The notes below the pieces were generated by a model that saw only the letters and a program-made list of their open reading frames with translations, was not told the DNA's origin and searched no databases. The position numbers and the translations under genes are program-made. A stretch of 64,000 nt of DNA from Lepidurus packardi. Its lineage: Eukaryota; Arthropoda; Branchiopoda; Notostraca; Triopsidae. Shown here piece after piece: positions 22,321 through 33,641 of this stretch. Each line of letters begins with the position of its first letter. Within the stretch, counting starts at the first letter, position 1. The DNA lies in NCBI GenBank assembly GCA_023053545.1, contig JAKZAN010000185.1, positions 1-64,000 on the forward strand, read 5' to 3'.

Positions 22321-24546
22321 ATGAGCAATTACGATCCTCTCAGGACATCCCTCCGCAACCCACAGTCCAAATACTTCCTCGATTCCTCCTATGATGAATA
22401 CCTCAACGCCGCCAAAAAGAAATCAACCAAACCATCTACTGCCGTAGACTACAACCGCCCGAACTATGATGGTGGCTTACAATAAGACTTTAAGGTGAAT
22501 CGCTATGATGGGCTTCTGAGACCCACTCTGGACTCTTCCACATCACACCATAACTACCTGGACCAGAAACGCAAAGAGCAGCTGAAAGAGTATCGAGATC
22601 TTCGGAGCACGACCAACGTAGTGCCTTCGTTTTACGATCGGAAGGCGGCGCAAGACATCCCTTCGTACTAACTCCGTAAAGACTATGCCAACGAAGCATC
22701 TGCAAACGATTACCGTAAACGCAATTCCAACTACGAGTTGAACGTCAACTACAAACTACCCAAAGATCTCACACCCCCCAAAAAAGATAGTCACACGCCT
22801 CGCAAAAGAGCAGAATTGGAACTGAAAAATAGCTACCTATCGCCCACCAGCTACAACCTTTCGAGCTCTGCTGTCAGTTCCACAAAACCCGTCTCCCCGA
22901 GCAAGTACGCCAACTATCCCGGCCGCACTACACCCACTCGCAACGTCGAAGATATACTCGCAGGAATGAACCCCACTTCTACCAAATATGAGTCTTCTAC
23001 CAATATCGATACCATCATCGATAAATTCAAGCTGCCTCCCAAATCTCCGAAGTCTCCAGAGACGGGAGGGGCTTCGGTTTCTACTGATTTGGGAGATAAG
23101 CTGCTGGAGAAATACAAAAACTACCTCACGCCTTCACCTTCGAACCTGAAGTACGAGAGCAGCCAGCATAGCCAGAGTGTAACGGCAACTGACTATGATT
23201 ACCTGGGCAAACCTTCGAGTGGAGGGTTCAGCAAGCTGTCGAACAGCAGCGTGAGTTCGAAGTATCTGGCGATTCCATCTTCTACTGATGATTTCCCGAA
23301 GAACGACAAAAAAGAAGAAACCTATAACTCGTTCAGCCGCAATTACAACGTTACCGACAATAAATACAAATAGGAAGTTCCCAGGAAGAACAGTTTCAAT
23401 GCAGGCCTTAAATCTCCGTACCCACCCACTCCAAACAGCACCAAGGATTTTACCTCCAGCACTACCTATCCCACCAATACTGACCCTAAAACACCTTCCA
23501 CTCCCAATGGTGTCTTCAACAAAAAGAAGCAAGCCACCTACTTAGAAGCTAAGGATATCATCGCCCTCAAGGATCTATCCTATACCAATCTCTAGAGCAA
23601 GCCTGCGCTTACTCCGAAAACCCTCGACATCATACCCCAACCAAGCTTAATGCTTAACTAGATTTCCAAGAATTTGTCTGTGCGAGACTTCGATATCGGT
23701 AAGAGCAAAGGTTAGGGGAAGTTTGGGACCGTTTATCTGGCAAAACACAAACTCACTACAACCATCTATGCGCTCAAGAAAATCCCCAAAGAGATAATCA
23801 AGAGCCACCACATGGCAGACCAGCTAACCCTCGAGATCAAGCTCCAGGCTTACTTCGCCCACCCTAATATTCTGAAGTTATACGGTTTCTTCAACGATAA
23901 GTAGAACGTGTACTTAGTACTGGAGTACATGGAGGAAGGCACCCTTTTCGAGTATCTGAGAAAGCGTAAGGAAAAACTGTCAGAAAAAGATGTGAGCCGC
24001 AAGATTGCAGATATCACGAGTGCGGTGAAATACTTACACGACCTTGATGTCGCGCACAGAGACATCAAACCCGAAAATATTGTTATGTCCAATGTAAGCA
24101 ATTCACTTTATAATATGTATGGTATAGAGCGTGGCTAAACTATGCGACTTCGGCTGGTCTACAAGGTGCGAGAACCGCAGAAAGACATACTGTGGGACAT
24201 TCGACTACGCGGCACCTGAGATTTTGGAGGGGAAGGAGTACGACTGGTGCGTGGACCTGTGGTGTCTGGGAGTCCTGACCTACGAATTGCTGACAGGGAA
24301 GGTTCCATTCTATAATATCAGCAGGAAAGAAACCCTGAAGAAAATATTAAGCGTAATTAATTTTGATTGATGATTGTTGTATAGGTGGATAAAGAACAAA
24401 TAAGCTACCCTCCCGAAATGAGCCACGAGGCCAAAGACTTCATCGAAAATCTAATTAGAAAGGAGCCACACGAGAGAACCAGGGCCGACCAACTAGTAGG
24501 CCATCCCTTCCTCAAGAAATACGCAGAGGAAAGAGTGTACCTCTGA
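22321..24546 (+). CDS. Aurora-like Ser/Thr kinase with a long disordered N-terminal extension, 719 aa
   Basis: Exons 22321-24093, 24128-24352 and 24385-24546; introns 34 and 32 nt. Kinase domain about residues 455-715: FDIGKSKGEGKFGTVYLA glycine loop, ALKKIPK, AHRDIKPENI, LCDFGWS, and the T-loop NRRKTYCGTFDYAAPEI, which with DFGWS is diagnostic of the Aurora family (mitotic spindle, cytokinesis, cilium disassembly). The N-terminal 450 residues are far longer than in most Auroras and are Ser/Pro/Tyr/Asn/Lys-rich, with many short SKY/NYD-like repeats and several Ser/Thr-Pro sites, predicted disordered. In-frame TAA/TAG occur in both parts, including the x of the glycine loop GxG (Glu). Confidence 0.92.
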
Positions 24547-24704
24547 TATCCAGCATATTACTCCAGCGACAAACCATTTGATTATTTTAATTTCATTATC
24601 CCACTTTAGAACTGAGGATATAGTATATAGTAATTCTAATATGGGGGTAGTGTTGTAGATGATACAGAAAGTTCAACATAGAACATAGAGAAAATAAAAA
24701 GGGG

Positions 24705-24822
24705 GCTGTCGACACGTGGACTTCCCAAGCGGTCCCCCACCTTAGTACTATCCACGCCTTAAGCCGCTTAACTTCGGAGTTCGGATGGGATCCGGTGCAT
24801 TTGGCTTAGTGTGGCCGACAGC
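24705..24822 (-). rRNA. 5S ribosomal RNA, copy 1
   Basis: Minus strand starts GCTGTCGGCCACACTAAGCC and ends GTCGACAGC, so the terminal helix pairs. The internal Pol III promoter is present, with CCGAAGTTAAGCGGC (A box) and the C-box region around GGTGGGGGACCGCTT. The sequence closely follows Tetrahymena 5S rRNA. A T-run just past the 3' end (CCCCCTTTTT) is the Pol III terminator. Ends are set from the helix and may be off by 1-2 bases. Confidence 0.95.
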
Positions 24823-24884
24823 GATACCTCATACTCTAACTCCTACTTCTCCTGTGTCTCCCCCACCCCAGCACAAAAAAGGGG

Positions 24885-25002
24885 GCTGTCGACACGTGGA
24901 CTTCCCAAGCGGTCCCCCACCTTAGTACTATCCACGCCTTAAGCCGCTTAACTTCGGAGTTCGGATGGGATCCGGTGCATTTGGCTTAGTGTGGCCGACA
25001 GC
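24885..25002 (-). rRNA. 5S ribosomal RNA, copy 2
   Basis: Identical to copy 1, 180 bp further on; followed on the minus strand by six T (terminator). Confidence 0.95.
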
Positions 25003-25064
25003 GATACCTCATACTCTAACTCCTACTTCTCCTGTGTCTCCCCCACCCCAGCACAAAAAAGGGG

Positions 25065-25182
25065 GCTGTCGACACGTGGACTTCCCAAGCGGTCCCCCAC
25101 CTTAGTACTATCCACGCCTTAAGCCGCTTAACTTCGGAGTTCGGATGGGATCCGGTGCATTTGGCTTAGTGTGGCCGACAGC
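25065..25182 (-). rRNA. 5S ribosomal RNA, copy 3
   Basis: Identical to copy 1, with the same spacer and T-run terminator. Confidence 0.95.
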
Positions 25183-25244
25183 GATACCTCATACTCTAAC
25201 TCCTACTTCTCCTGTGTCTCCCCCACCCCAGCACAAAAAAGGGG

Positions 25245-25362
25245 GCTGTCGACACGTGGACTTCCCAAGCGGTCCCCCACCTTAGTACTATCCACGCCTT
25301 AAGCCGCTTAACTTCGGAGTTCGGATGGGATCCGGTGCATTTGGCTTAGTGTGGCCGACAGC
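25245..25362 (-). rRNA. 5S ribosomal RNA, copy 4
   Basis: Identical to copy 1, with the same spacer and T-run terminator. Confidence 0.95.
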
Positions 25363-25424
25363 GATACCTCATACTCTAACTCCTACTTCTCCTGTGTCTC
25401 CCCCACCCCAGCACAAAAAAGGGG

Positions 25425-25542
25425 GCTGTCGACACGTGGACTTCCCAAGCGGTCCCCCACCTTAGTACTATCCACGCCTTAAGCCGCTTAACTTCGGAGT
25501 TCGGATGGGATCCGGTGCATTTGGCTTAGTGTGGCCGACAGC
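25425..25542 (-). rRNA. 5S ribosomal RNA, copy 5 (first in transcription direction)
   Basis: Identical to copy 1. Its upstream spacer is retained to about 25588 and then gives way to T-rich unique sequence, so the array ends here. Confidence 0.95.
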
Positions 25543-25588
25543 GATACCTCATACTCTAACTCCTACTTCTCCTGTGTCTCCCCCACCA

Positions 25589-26063
25589 TTTCTTCTCTAT
25601 TTTTTCCCTTTCAATAATTTATCTTCTATATTTATTTTACCCATCTATTGAACAGTTGTTCTCCTTATCCTTTTTCTTTCTATTAACTCTTCTTCCTTTC
25701 TTCACGACCTTTCTGATCGGACATATCAACCTTTTTCTTTTATTTTTCGGTGGCTGGGTTGTCTCCTATGGAGGGGTATGGGAAAACCAGAATGCAATAG
25801 ACAATGGATTGCCTGACTTAACTCATATGTCTAATGTATAGATAATATCTATGATACATGTGCCAGACTGTTAGAATGATTCTCAATTCTGTCTGCTCTT
25901 ACATAAGAAAAGACTACTCCTATAAACCCAACATCTGACTACTTTATAATCTTCAAAGAACCCACCCCCTTAAAAACAAATCCTAGAACCTTCTCAGAAC
26001 ATTATCCACTAAGTTTCAGTACCAATCTAGGTTATCTATCATTAGGCAGACCCACTACCATAC
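25589..26063. other. Intergenic region after the 5S array, no gene seen
   Basis: T/C-rich on the plus strand near the array, then AT-rich unique sequence up to the stop of the next minus-strand gene. A 61-codon hydrophobic frame near 25656-25841 follows from T-richness and I do not support it. No repeat or RNA signal. Confidence 0.6.
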
Positions 26064-26871
26064 TCATTTGCTGAATAGTTTCTACCGCCCTGTGTCCACT
26101 TCCTGCACATTCTTGTAGTTCTATAAACCTCTATAGAACACAGGTCTTCTAAACCTCCTTGCGAACTCCCAGGCATCCACGTCCACTATAGCCCCTATCT
26201 CCTTCAGCTGCAGACTCACCTTCCTGTCCGCCGTGCTCGAAGTGTACAACCCGATGCTCTCGACGTTGAGGTATCCGATGCTGCGTATCTTGTCGATGTT
26301 GTCTCCGAAGCTCTCTTCATCTTGCACCATGTTGCTGATCAATATCTAGTTGATAAGTTAAGATATGGTGGCATACATGCATCTCCTGCTCTTATTGCGA
26401 CTGGTCCACAATCACTCCTTCCAACTCTACACTTTAATATACTCTGCTGCTGAAACCAAGCTTTACTCGCCAAATGCTAGCATCTGTCTTCAGCTTGACT
26501 GTCAAGATGTTAGCCTTTCCAAGGCACAGCTTATATGGGCGCTACAAAGGCAATACTAACTCCATTCCCACATAGGGCTTCTGGCTTAGTCTGTCCTGGT
26601 CATACGTCACTATATCTCCGGTAAGACAGATCCCGTCCTTATGGCATATTTATGCGGTCGAGTCCCCGCCGATTTCTCGATCTGTGCGGGCTATCCACTG
26701 GGTAAGACTGAGGGGCTGGGTGAGATCAAGCACTTTGTAGTGATGTTTCTTGGGGGCCAGATCATCGATTTCAAGGTCGTGCTTGTAGGTGTGTTTGAGA
26801 GGGAAGGGGTTGATGAAATTCTGGAGGGTGTATTTCAGGAGAGTGAGTCTGGGGAGATCTTTCAACTTCAT
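26064..26871 (-). CDS. Unrecognised protein, 258 aa
   Basis: Exons 26377-26871 and 26064-26345; one 31-nt intron, which restores frame. Mixed alpha/beta-looking protein without membrane segments: N-terminal basic part, a stretch with CLTGDIVTYDQDRLSQKPY, then LYTSSTADRKVSLQLKEIGA and a C-terminal RRFRRPVFYRGLENYK. I do not recognise a family. Start chosen at ATG 26871; the frame is open further up but has no ATG there and would overlap the divergent neighbour, whose ATG lies only 64 bp away. Confidence 0.72.
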
Positions 26872-26935
26872 TTGGAACGGGACCTTTTTCAAAGTATAAT
26901 TATAGTTGCGACAATATACGAGTCCATCAAAAGGT
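26872..26935. promoter_or_regulatory. 64-bp shared region between two divergent start codons
   Basis: The ATGs of the genes at 26871 (minus) and 26936 (plus) are separated by 64 bp of AT-rich sequence, which must hold both 5' UTRs and core promoters. No clear TATA box or symmetric motif is visible. Confidence 0.5.
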
Positions 26936-27712
26936 ATGATTCTCAGCAGGTACGCCCGAGTCTTCGGCTTCTGCAAGCAGAGCTATGAAAAAGCAAAAAG
27001 ACTGGCCGACGAAGTCTCTAAAATCCAGATCCCCATCGAGGCAGTCACATAGGAAGCCAAACTCAAATAGATCATCGAGGAGCGTAGAGCCATAATGATT
27101 AAGGTAACATTAACAACCCCACATCCGTCTCAGAACTTCGCCGACGCCACACTCCCATCTAATATCAAAACTTACTTCACCATAATGGGCGGGGCTATCC
27201 TCATCTGCAGTACCGGCCTCTTCGCTGCAGAAGCTTTGTCAAGATCATCCCTAATGCCCTACTTCTTTAATAATCTGACTATGTTGCACCATCTTAACGT
27301 CTGCGGATTGAGCGGTATGCTTTGGGGTCAGACTGCAATACAACATAGTCTGTCGATAGATACAGTTAAGTCCAAACCCGAAGTATGGTTGAAGACAGGC
27401 TGTGCAATGCTGCCTCTTGGCCTAAGTACTTACTTGTTGGTGCAAGGATATGAGAGTGTACACATGAGTACGTACTTCAGTATTGTGTACTTGTTGCACT
27501 TAGGCAACGTGACACGAGGCCCTGGAGATGTGCCTAGCTGGTTCAGAAAGTACCTGAGTGTGTTTATTGCGGGACTTCTGGGGAGTTTAGCTGCAACTGA
27601 GTTGTTCCTCTCGAGCAAAAGTCCGGAAGAACTCAAGTCGAAGAAATCTATATTTGCGTCGATTCGGAATGAAGTGCCGAAAAGCCTCAAGCTCAGCTAA
27701 ATAGCCACTTGA
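26936..27712 (+). CDS. Multi-pass membrane protein, unrecognised, 248 aa
   Basis: ATG 26936 to TGA 27710-27712, with a probable 30-nt intron at 27104-27133 (GTAACA...TCAG; in frame, so its splicing is not proven by frame). An amphipathic, basic N terminus (YARVFGFCKQSYEKAKR) and a charged helix of about 55 residues precede four or so hydrophobic segments between about residues 70 and 215, then a Lys/Ser-rich tail. The N terminus would suit a mitochondrial precursor, but no family is recognised. The final codons contain a TAA read as Glu before the TGA. It converges on the Pol I gene with 82 bp between stops. Confidence 0.74.
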
Positions 27713-27794
27713 CACTCCAATTCTTTGTGAAGATCTCAGTATATACGTTACTCAATATAGTATTTATGTAGGGTAGAAGTTATTTAGCTGTAGG

Positions 27795-30700
27795 TCAGGC
27801 TTTGAAAGCCATGTCCATAAATATATCAAACACTCCAGTTCCAATCGTTGGTGCCTGGCCCAAGACGATCTGGCTGCTCGGGCTTTTGCACTTGTCCAGT
27901 TATCGGTGCGACGCAGCTGCAGTCAGGAAATTGACTGAAGTTTCGAAGCTCATCTTCAAAAAGGGACTCACATTTTCATGCATCCAGTTCCTGTTCATCG
28001 CCTTGATGATGCCAGGGAAGGTCAGGTAGTCAGCTATCAGGTATAAGTGTCTGTAGTCCACCTCCACACCGTAGGGCTTGAACACGGTGACGATTTCCTT
28101 AACGATAGCGGCTCGTCCAGCTTCAATCTAAAAGTTGCAAACCCGTTAGCAAGAATAAGATTAATAGATTTACTCCGAATGTCCTGTAGATGGCCTGGAT
28201 GTCATTGGATGCGATGGTATTATGGTTGAGGAAGCCTAGATCCTGAACGGCCCTGAAGTTCACACCTTCTGTCTGGATGTGGAAATTCTTGTTGTCTTTG
28301 TGGGCGATCACGATAGCTCTGTTGATATCTTTGACTTCTCTCAGAATGGTCTGTCGCAACAGCTTCTAGACAACCTTAGTCATCAAGAATTTCTTCAAAC
28401 TGAGGGGAACCTTAATCTCGAAGTCACATGACTTCTCCTCGAAGTCCAAAAAGCCAAAGTACTCCGAGTCATACACAGTTTTCTGCTTGTCTTCTTCAAC
28501 TTCGATACCCTTTTCGCCAGATTCCTGCACTTCTTCTTGATCGTCCTCCTCTTCTCTCTCGTTCTTGTGAGTTCTCTTGATCTAGGGTCTGAGCTCACTC
28601 TTCTTGTTGACTCTATCGACGTGGTGCAGTAGAGTATACATGAACTTCGTCTCAATATTTCCCTTGACCTGTGCCCTATTAAGTCCGAACTCCCTCTCAA
28701 TCAAGGTAAAGTCTTCGAAAACCATTTTGACATGATATATTCTTTTCCTCGCATTCGGAGGCAATAGCTTACCATTTTAGAGGAGGAGCTTAGACTCCAC
28801 GACTTCAATCGACTTAATCAGTGACAGCAGTCTCACCTTCTGCAGCTGTTGGGCGAAGTAGTTGGCTTCATCCTTATTCACAGGCTTCTTGAAATACAAC
28901 TCCATAATGGGAGTTTTCAACTTATCAGTCGAAGTCATCAAAATTTCTCTCAGACGAGGGATACCCAGAGTCAGATTAACACCTCCATGACCGGCAAGAT
29001 GGAAGGTATTCAGAGTCATTTGAGTGGAAGGCTCACCGACAGCCTGAGCAGCGGTACAACCAACACTTTCGCCTGGCTGGGCCAGGGTGTTCAAGAACTT
29101 GAGTTGATAGAGCTGCTCAAACTCACTTTTTTCTTTTTAAGGCATACCGGCGATATAATCGTTCATACTGGAATAACACTTTTCAGACATTGAGCCAATA
29201 TTGGCACCAAGGTGGAAGCGGTTCATAATAGTATCAGACGAACCAAGCTCCTTGAATTTCTTGATTTCTTTAGTCTTGAGGAGAGACTTGAAGTCATCAA
29301 GTTGATACTTAACCTTAAAGGACTTGGCGTTCTTGTTAAGGAAATCAAACTTCTCCAGGAATTTTTGTTTCGAGGGGTCGATAGAGTCTTCGCCATAATA
29401 GAACTGGACGATTGATCCATCAGCATCTCTGACGGTGTAGTCGTATTCAATTTTTAAAGATTAGAGATGCTTCATTAAGCATCTTTGCAGGTATCCTGAC
29501 CTACTGGTCTTGACAGCAGTGTCGATCAGCCCTTCTCTACCAGCCATACAATGGAAGAAGAATTCCTGTTCTCTCAGACCAGTTAGGAATCTGTCGCTGA
29601 TGAATCCCGAAGCGCGAGGGTTAGGGTCAAAGGCGATAAAACTAGGAAGGGTTTTTCCGGAAATCATAATAGGGACTCTCTTGCCCTCCAACTCCTGCTG
29701 GCCTAGCATAACTGAGACTTGAGAGTGGTTGACGTTTGAACCCTTGGCACCAGTAACTGTCATCATGCTGAAGTTATTGTAGGGGAACCGTTTGATGAAC
29801 CCCTGAAGACAGCTTTTAGTGACGTCTGAAACGCGTTTGCTCATGGCATGTTTATACTCGTCCTCGATATCTTCGATGCCATTAGCTTCGCTTGTGATCT
29901 TTTTGCGGATTGCCTGCACCAAGCTATGTTTGGGATCGATATGCTCTTTGTTAGAGTCGGGCACATACTCTCCCTTTTCATTGCACTGGTAGGTGGGGCG
30001 ACCCACATAGTCAATGTTAGGAATCTCCTCTGTGATATTCAGATACTTTGCTACCTGTTGCACTGTATCGCTATGTGACTTCTCCATCTCGTTTCTGCGC
30101 ATTAAGTCAGTCTTCTTCTGGAGCATCAAGTCATCAAGACCACAGGTAAAACCATGCATCTGCAGATAGCTCGAGAAGAGTTTAGTTAAGCAAGTCATCA
30201 GTTGACCAGTCAGCTTTTCTCCGTACAACTCGTTGAAACTGTGTACCAGACCATAGTCAGAACCACTTCCTATCTGATTCTTGTCCACGATACCCTTCAG
30301 GAGTTCGTTATCAACGATAAGCACTTAGGCGTCTTCCTTGGCGGATCTGAGATACTCTTGGGATATTTTGGCTTGTGCCTTCATTGTAAGTCCCTTTTTG
30401 TCTTTGAATTTATGGTTTGAGAGGCTTACGATCAGCTTCATGATGTTGCTAATGAGCTGTTTGCCTGTCCACAGCTGTTGCGGTTTGATAATGGTTGGGT
30501 TCAGAACTAGCATCCTCAGATTTCTAGGTTTCTTCTCGAACAAGCTAAATGTGGATTGGTACAGCAGTTCGGTATATTCTGACTTCTTCAGGAAAGTATC
30601 TCTCAAAGTTAGGTAGACTGCACTAATAATAGAATCCTGAATAAGCTCGCGGATTGGTTTTCCGTTGGTGGGATTAGTGTAGATCTTGTCGGTAATGCAT

Positions 30701-32709
30701 AGCTCTGCCTCAGCTTTAGCAGGGTAGTTCTGCAATGCGTGCAGGTTCATCTCATCACCGTCGAAATCAGCATTGTAAGACTTGCAGTTTGCATAGTTCA
30801 TTCTCAGAGTCTGCTCACGGGGCAGCACTCTGATTCTGTGAGCCATGAGTCCAGGTTTGTGGAGAGTTGGCTGCCTGTTGAAAAGCACATTATCGCCTGT
30901 CATGAGGTGGCGATAGACAATCTTGGTTTCAGCGTTGATGAGGAGGTTTCTAGCATGAGAGATCCTCTGTTGCTCTGTGAGGACATCGAGTCTAATGAGT
31001 TTTCCGTTTTCTTCAAGATAATTGGCTCCTGGGTATTCTTTGCCATTGATAATGTACTGTTTTAACCTTTCACTGTTGCATTCGTTGACTGGCTAGGGGA
31101 ATGTTAGCTTTTTTGCCATAAAAATAGGCAGTCCCACTTCATCGGTCTGCAGAGAGGGATCCGGGGAGATAACAGATCTGGCTGCATAGTTGACTCTCTT
31201 ACCCATCATCTTCATCCTGAAAAGACCTTCCTTCTTTTCCAGGATCTGTCGGAGACCCTTGAACTAACGGTCTGCCATCTTGCTGGCCTTGGTGGCATCT
31301 AAGAAGCAGTTCACACTGTCTTGCAGTTCGAGACACTTATTGATGAACTCTGTCTTGGTGAGGAGCTTCTTAATAGTATCATTATACCACTCAGTCTTCT
31401 TAATTTCAAGCATAGCGAGGGCGTTCTTCTCTTTATACTGTTTCTGTCGAGTGTTCTCGCCAGTGCCTTGTTCTAGCGACTAAGTGATGATCAAATGCTT
31501 GATCTCTTTATTAGCTTTGATGACATTGGTAAGAATAGTAGTGTGGTCGTGAAGGTACTTCTCTTCACCCATTTTGGACTAAGGCCTGAACCTGTTCGGA
31601 GGCACCACTACGACGCTTAAGAAGAACATGTTAAAGCTGTTAAAAGTGACTCCATTCCCATAGATATACTTCAACACATCTTGTTCTTCCCGCCACAGGT
31701 TCCTCATCTCGTTGTAGATTTCCTTACTGCTCAGGAATCTTTGTTTCTTGTGTTTTGAGTCTTTGGCGGCTTCTTTCAGTTATTTTTTGCTCATAGTGCT
31801 TTGGCTCTGAGGATCCTCCGAGGCCACCATTCCTGTCTCGCTCTCTTCTACCATCGCGCTGCTCTCTGCCACGCTATGCTCGCCGCGAGTTGTGGATGCC
31901 GATCTTTTCCTGGGATTCTCAGCATCTTTGGCCTACTGGATCTGCAGAAAGAACTTCGAAGCTCCTTCTCTTTTAATCGCTAAGTAGTTTGTCAGACAAT
32001 GAGGACACTTTTGCTGTCCTTGCTTATAGAAATCTTTGACCAGCTCATTAAAGAGCAAGAGTCCTGCGTTGGTCTCAGGACTAGCAGGGGTTTTCTTTAA
32101 CATCTGTTTGAGCTCTGCCCTTCTCTTTTTAATGCTCGAAATACTATCTTCAAGAATAGTCATCTTCATATCGTCGTCTCCTTCATCAGCAGACTCCTTC
32201 CCAGGCCTTTGCTCAGCATTCTTTATCTTCTGTACTCTCAGTCTCTCCAGTTTTTTGACGTTATGATGATAGTTGAGGGTCATGTACTCCTTCGATTCGT
32301 TCAACATTCCCTTTCTCAACAGTGCGAATGCAATCTTGTATGTATCCAGGACATGTGACCTGATTCTGAACTTGTGGCAACTTAGACATTTCAATCTCAG
32401 CAGTTGAAGAAGTTTGTCCACAAGCATAGGATTGTATGCTGGAATCAGAAGTTCGATGTGGCCAATATGCCCCGAACACTCCAGCCCAGTGTGACCACAG
32501 GTGATGCAGACTGACCCTCGGTCGTTAGGAGACACACCAAGAGCGGGATCGTACAGCCCGAGGTGCTGAGGAGCTTTGTTAGCGTCGAAGGCGATGGGAT
32601 TAGTGATTTCGCGTACGGAAGCAGTGCGGACTTCCGCAGGTTCATAGTAGCCGAACTCGACGCCTGCGAGTTTGTACCAGAGTTGGTGGAGGTCGAGGTC
32701 GTCAGACAT
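27795..32709 (-). CDS. RPA1: RNA polymerase I largest subunit (RPA190/POLR1A), 1622 aa
   Basis: Exons 28174-32709 and 27795-28127 with a 46-nt intron near the 3' end. N-terminal zinc-binding clamp ([20 protein letters not shown], later CLSCHKF and CPHC), [20 protein letters not shown], the Mg-binding loop [10 protein letters not shown], the funnel/bridge region and the trigger-loop segment [31 protein letters not shown] and [14 protein letters not shown] identify Pol I rather than Pol II or III, and there is no CTD repeat tail. It makes the large rRNA precursor in the nucleolus. TAA at 29461-29463 is the Glu in KHLESL of Pol I subunits. An acidic, repetitive insert (about residues 1370-1420, many Glu) lies in the C-terminal half, as in other Pol I subunits. 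Confidence 0.96.
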
Positions 32710-32839
32710 GGGTATAATCGATATTGTGGGATTGTAGTTGTTGAATAATAATAGATTGTCCAGGAGCCAGATTAAATTATATAGCAATAGAGAGGGCAAA
32801 ACAGACCACTCCAATTACTATTATAATCCCAAACCACCC

Positions 32840-33484
32840 ATGTTGATGCTTCTCTTCCCATTACTCCTGGCCGCTGCAGCCACAGCCCCAACTCCCAGCA
32901 AGCCCCACAAGAATCCCATAGTTGAACCTACTTACACCGAAGACCTTGAGGTTTTCAAGAATAACGGCTATAAGCACCGACTCTAGATCGTCACTGGCTG
33001 CTGGCTCATCGTCAACGACCATATGGAACAGTTCAATATTTCCCGATAGTTCTAGCTTCCCATGGTTAAAAAGTGTATGAAAAGCATTAAGATCAAATAA
33101 GCCGTGAATCGAGTTGCTTACCTCGTGCATAAGAATTTTACACCCATAACTTCATTCACATCGGTGGCTGAATCCTTTGATTTCGAAACGGAGAGTCAAC
33201 CCGGACCTGCGGATTTCGATGAGTTCTTGGCGGATATGATTCAGAGACACTCGGCAGAACTGAAGAAAATGGAGGGACGAATGAGCGAGGAACTGTAGAA
33301 ACATCTGAAGAGCAAGAACAAGTACTACTTTGGCGTGATTCCTGCGAACAACGCATCGCACATGATCATGCTGCTGAGCGTGGCGATGCTGCTGGCGACG
33401 GTGTGCACCTGCTACAAGTACTACAAGAGGACGGGCGAAGAGATGGAGAAGAAGCGTGAAGAGAGGAAACGAAAGACCAAGTGA
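32840..33484 (+). CDS. Type I single-pass membrane protein, unrecognised, 214 aa
   Basis: Signal peptide (residues about 1-16: MLMLLFPLLLAAAATAP), a lumenal/extracellular part with short helices, a charged helix (HSAELKKMEGRMSEELEKHL), one transmembrane segment at about residues 173-192 (HMIMLLSVAMLLATVCTCY) and a short, very basic cytosolic tail. The topology is like p24/TMED cargo receptors, with lumenal coiled coil and short tail, but the GOLD-domain pattern is not clear, so I leave it unnamed. Several TAG/TAA are read as Glu (for example four around 32985-33100). Confidence 0.75.
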
Positions 33485-33641
33485 TTTGGATATTTGTGAG
33501 TGTGAGTCTAATTCGAAAATTGGAGAGTGTCAGTATCTAAAGGTACTTAAGATAGATTAGGGTGGCTATTTAGATTTCGAATACACGGCGTCTACGGACT
33601 ACCCGAATTAAATAAACTTAAAATTCAATTAGTCTAGCACT

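Larger units (their letters stand above)
24700..25588 (-). repeat. Tandem array of five 180-bp 5S rDNA units
   Basis: Five direct units with an exact 180-bp period (starting 24701, 24881, 25061, 25241, 25421), each 118 bp of 5S gene plus a 62-bp C/T-rich spacer. I saw no difference between units except at the outer edges: unit 1 is preceded by other sequence and one fewer A, and the last spacer ends at about 25588. Confidence 0.95.

Noticed and set aside
24700..25588. Satellite DNA or CRISPR-like array
   Set aside because: The repeat unit is a complete 5S rRNA gene with terminal helix, internal promoter and terminator.
26872..26976. N-terminal extension of the minus-strand gene at 26064-26871
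   Set aside because: The frame is open but starts at a non-ATG codon and would overlap the 5' coding part of the divergent gene.
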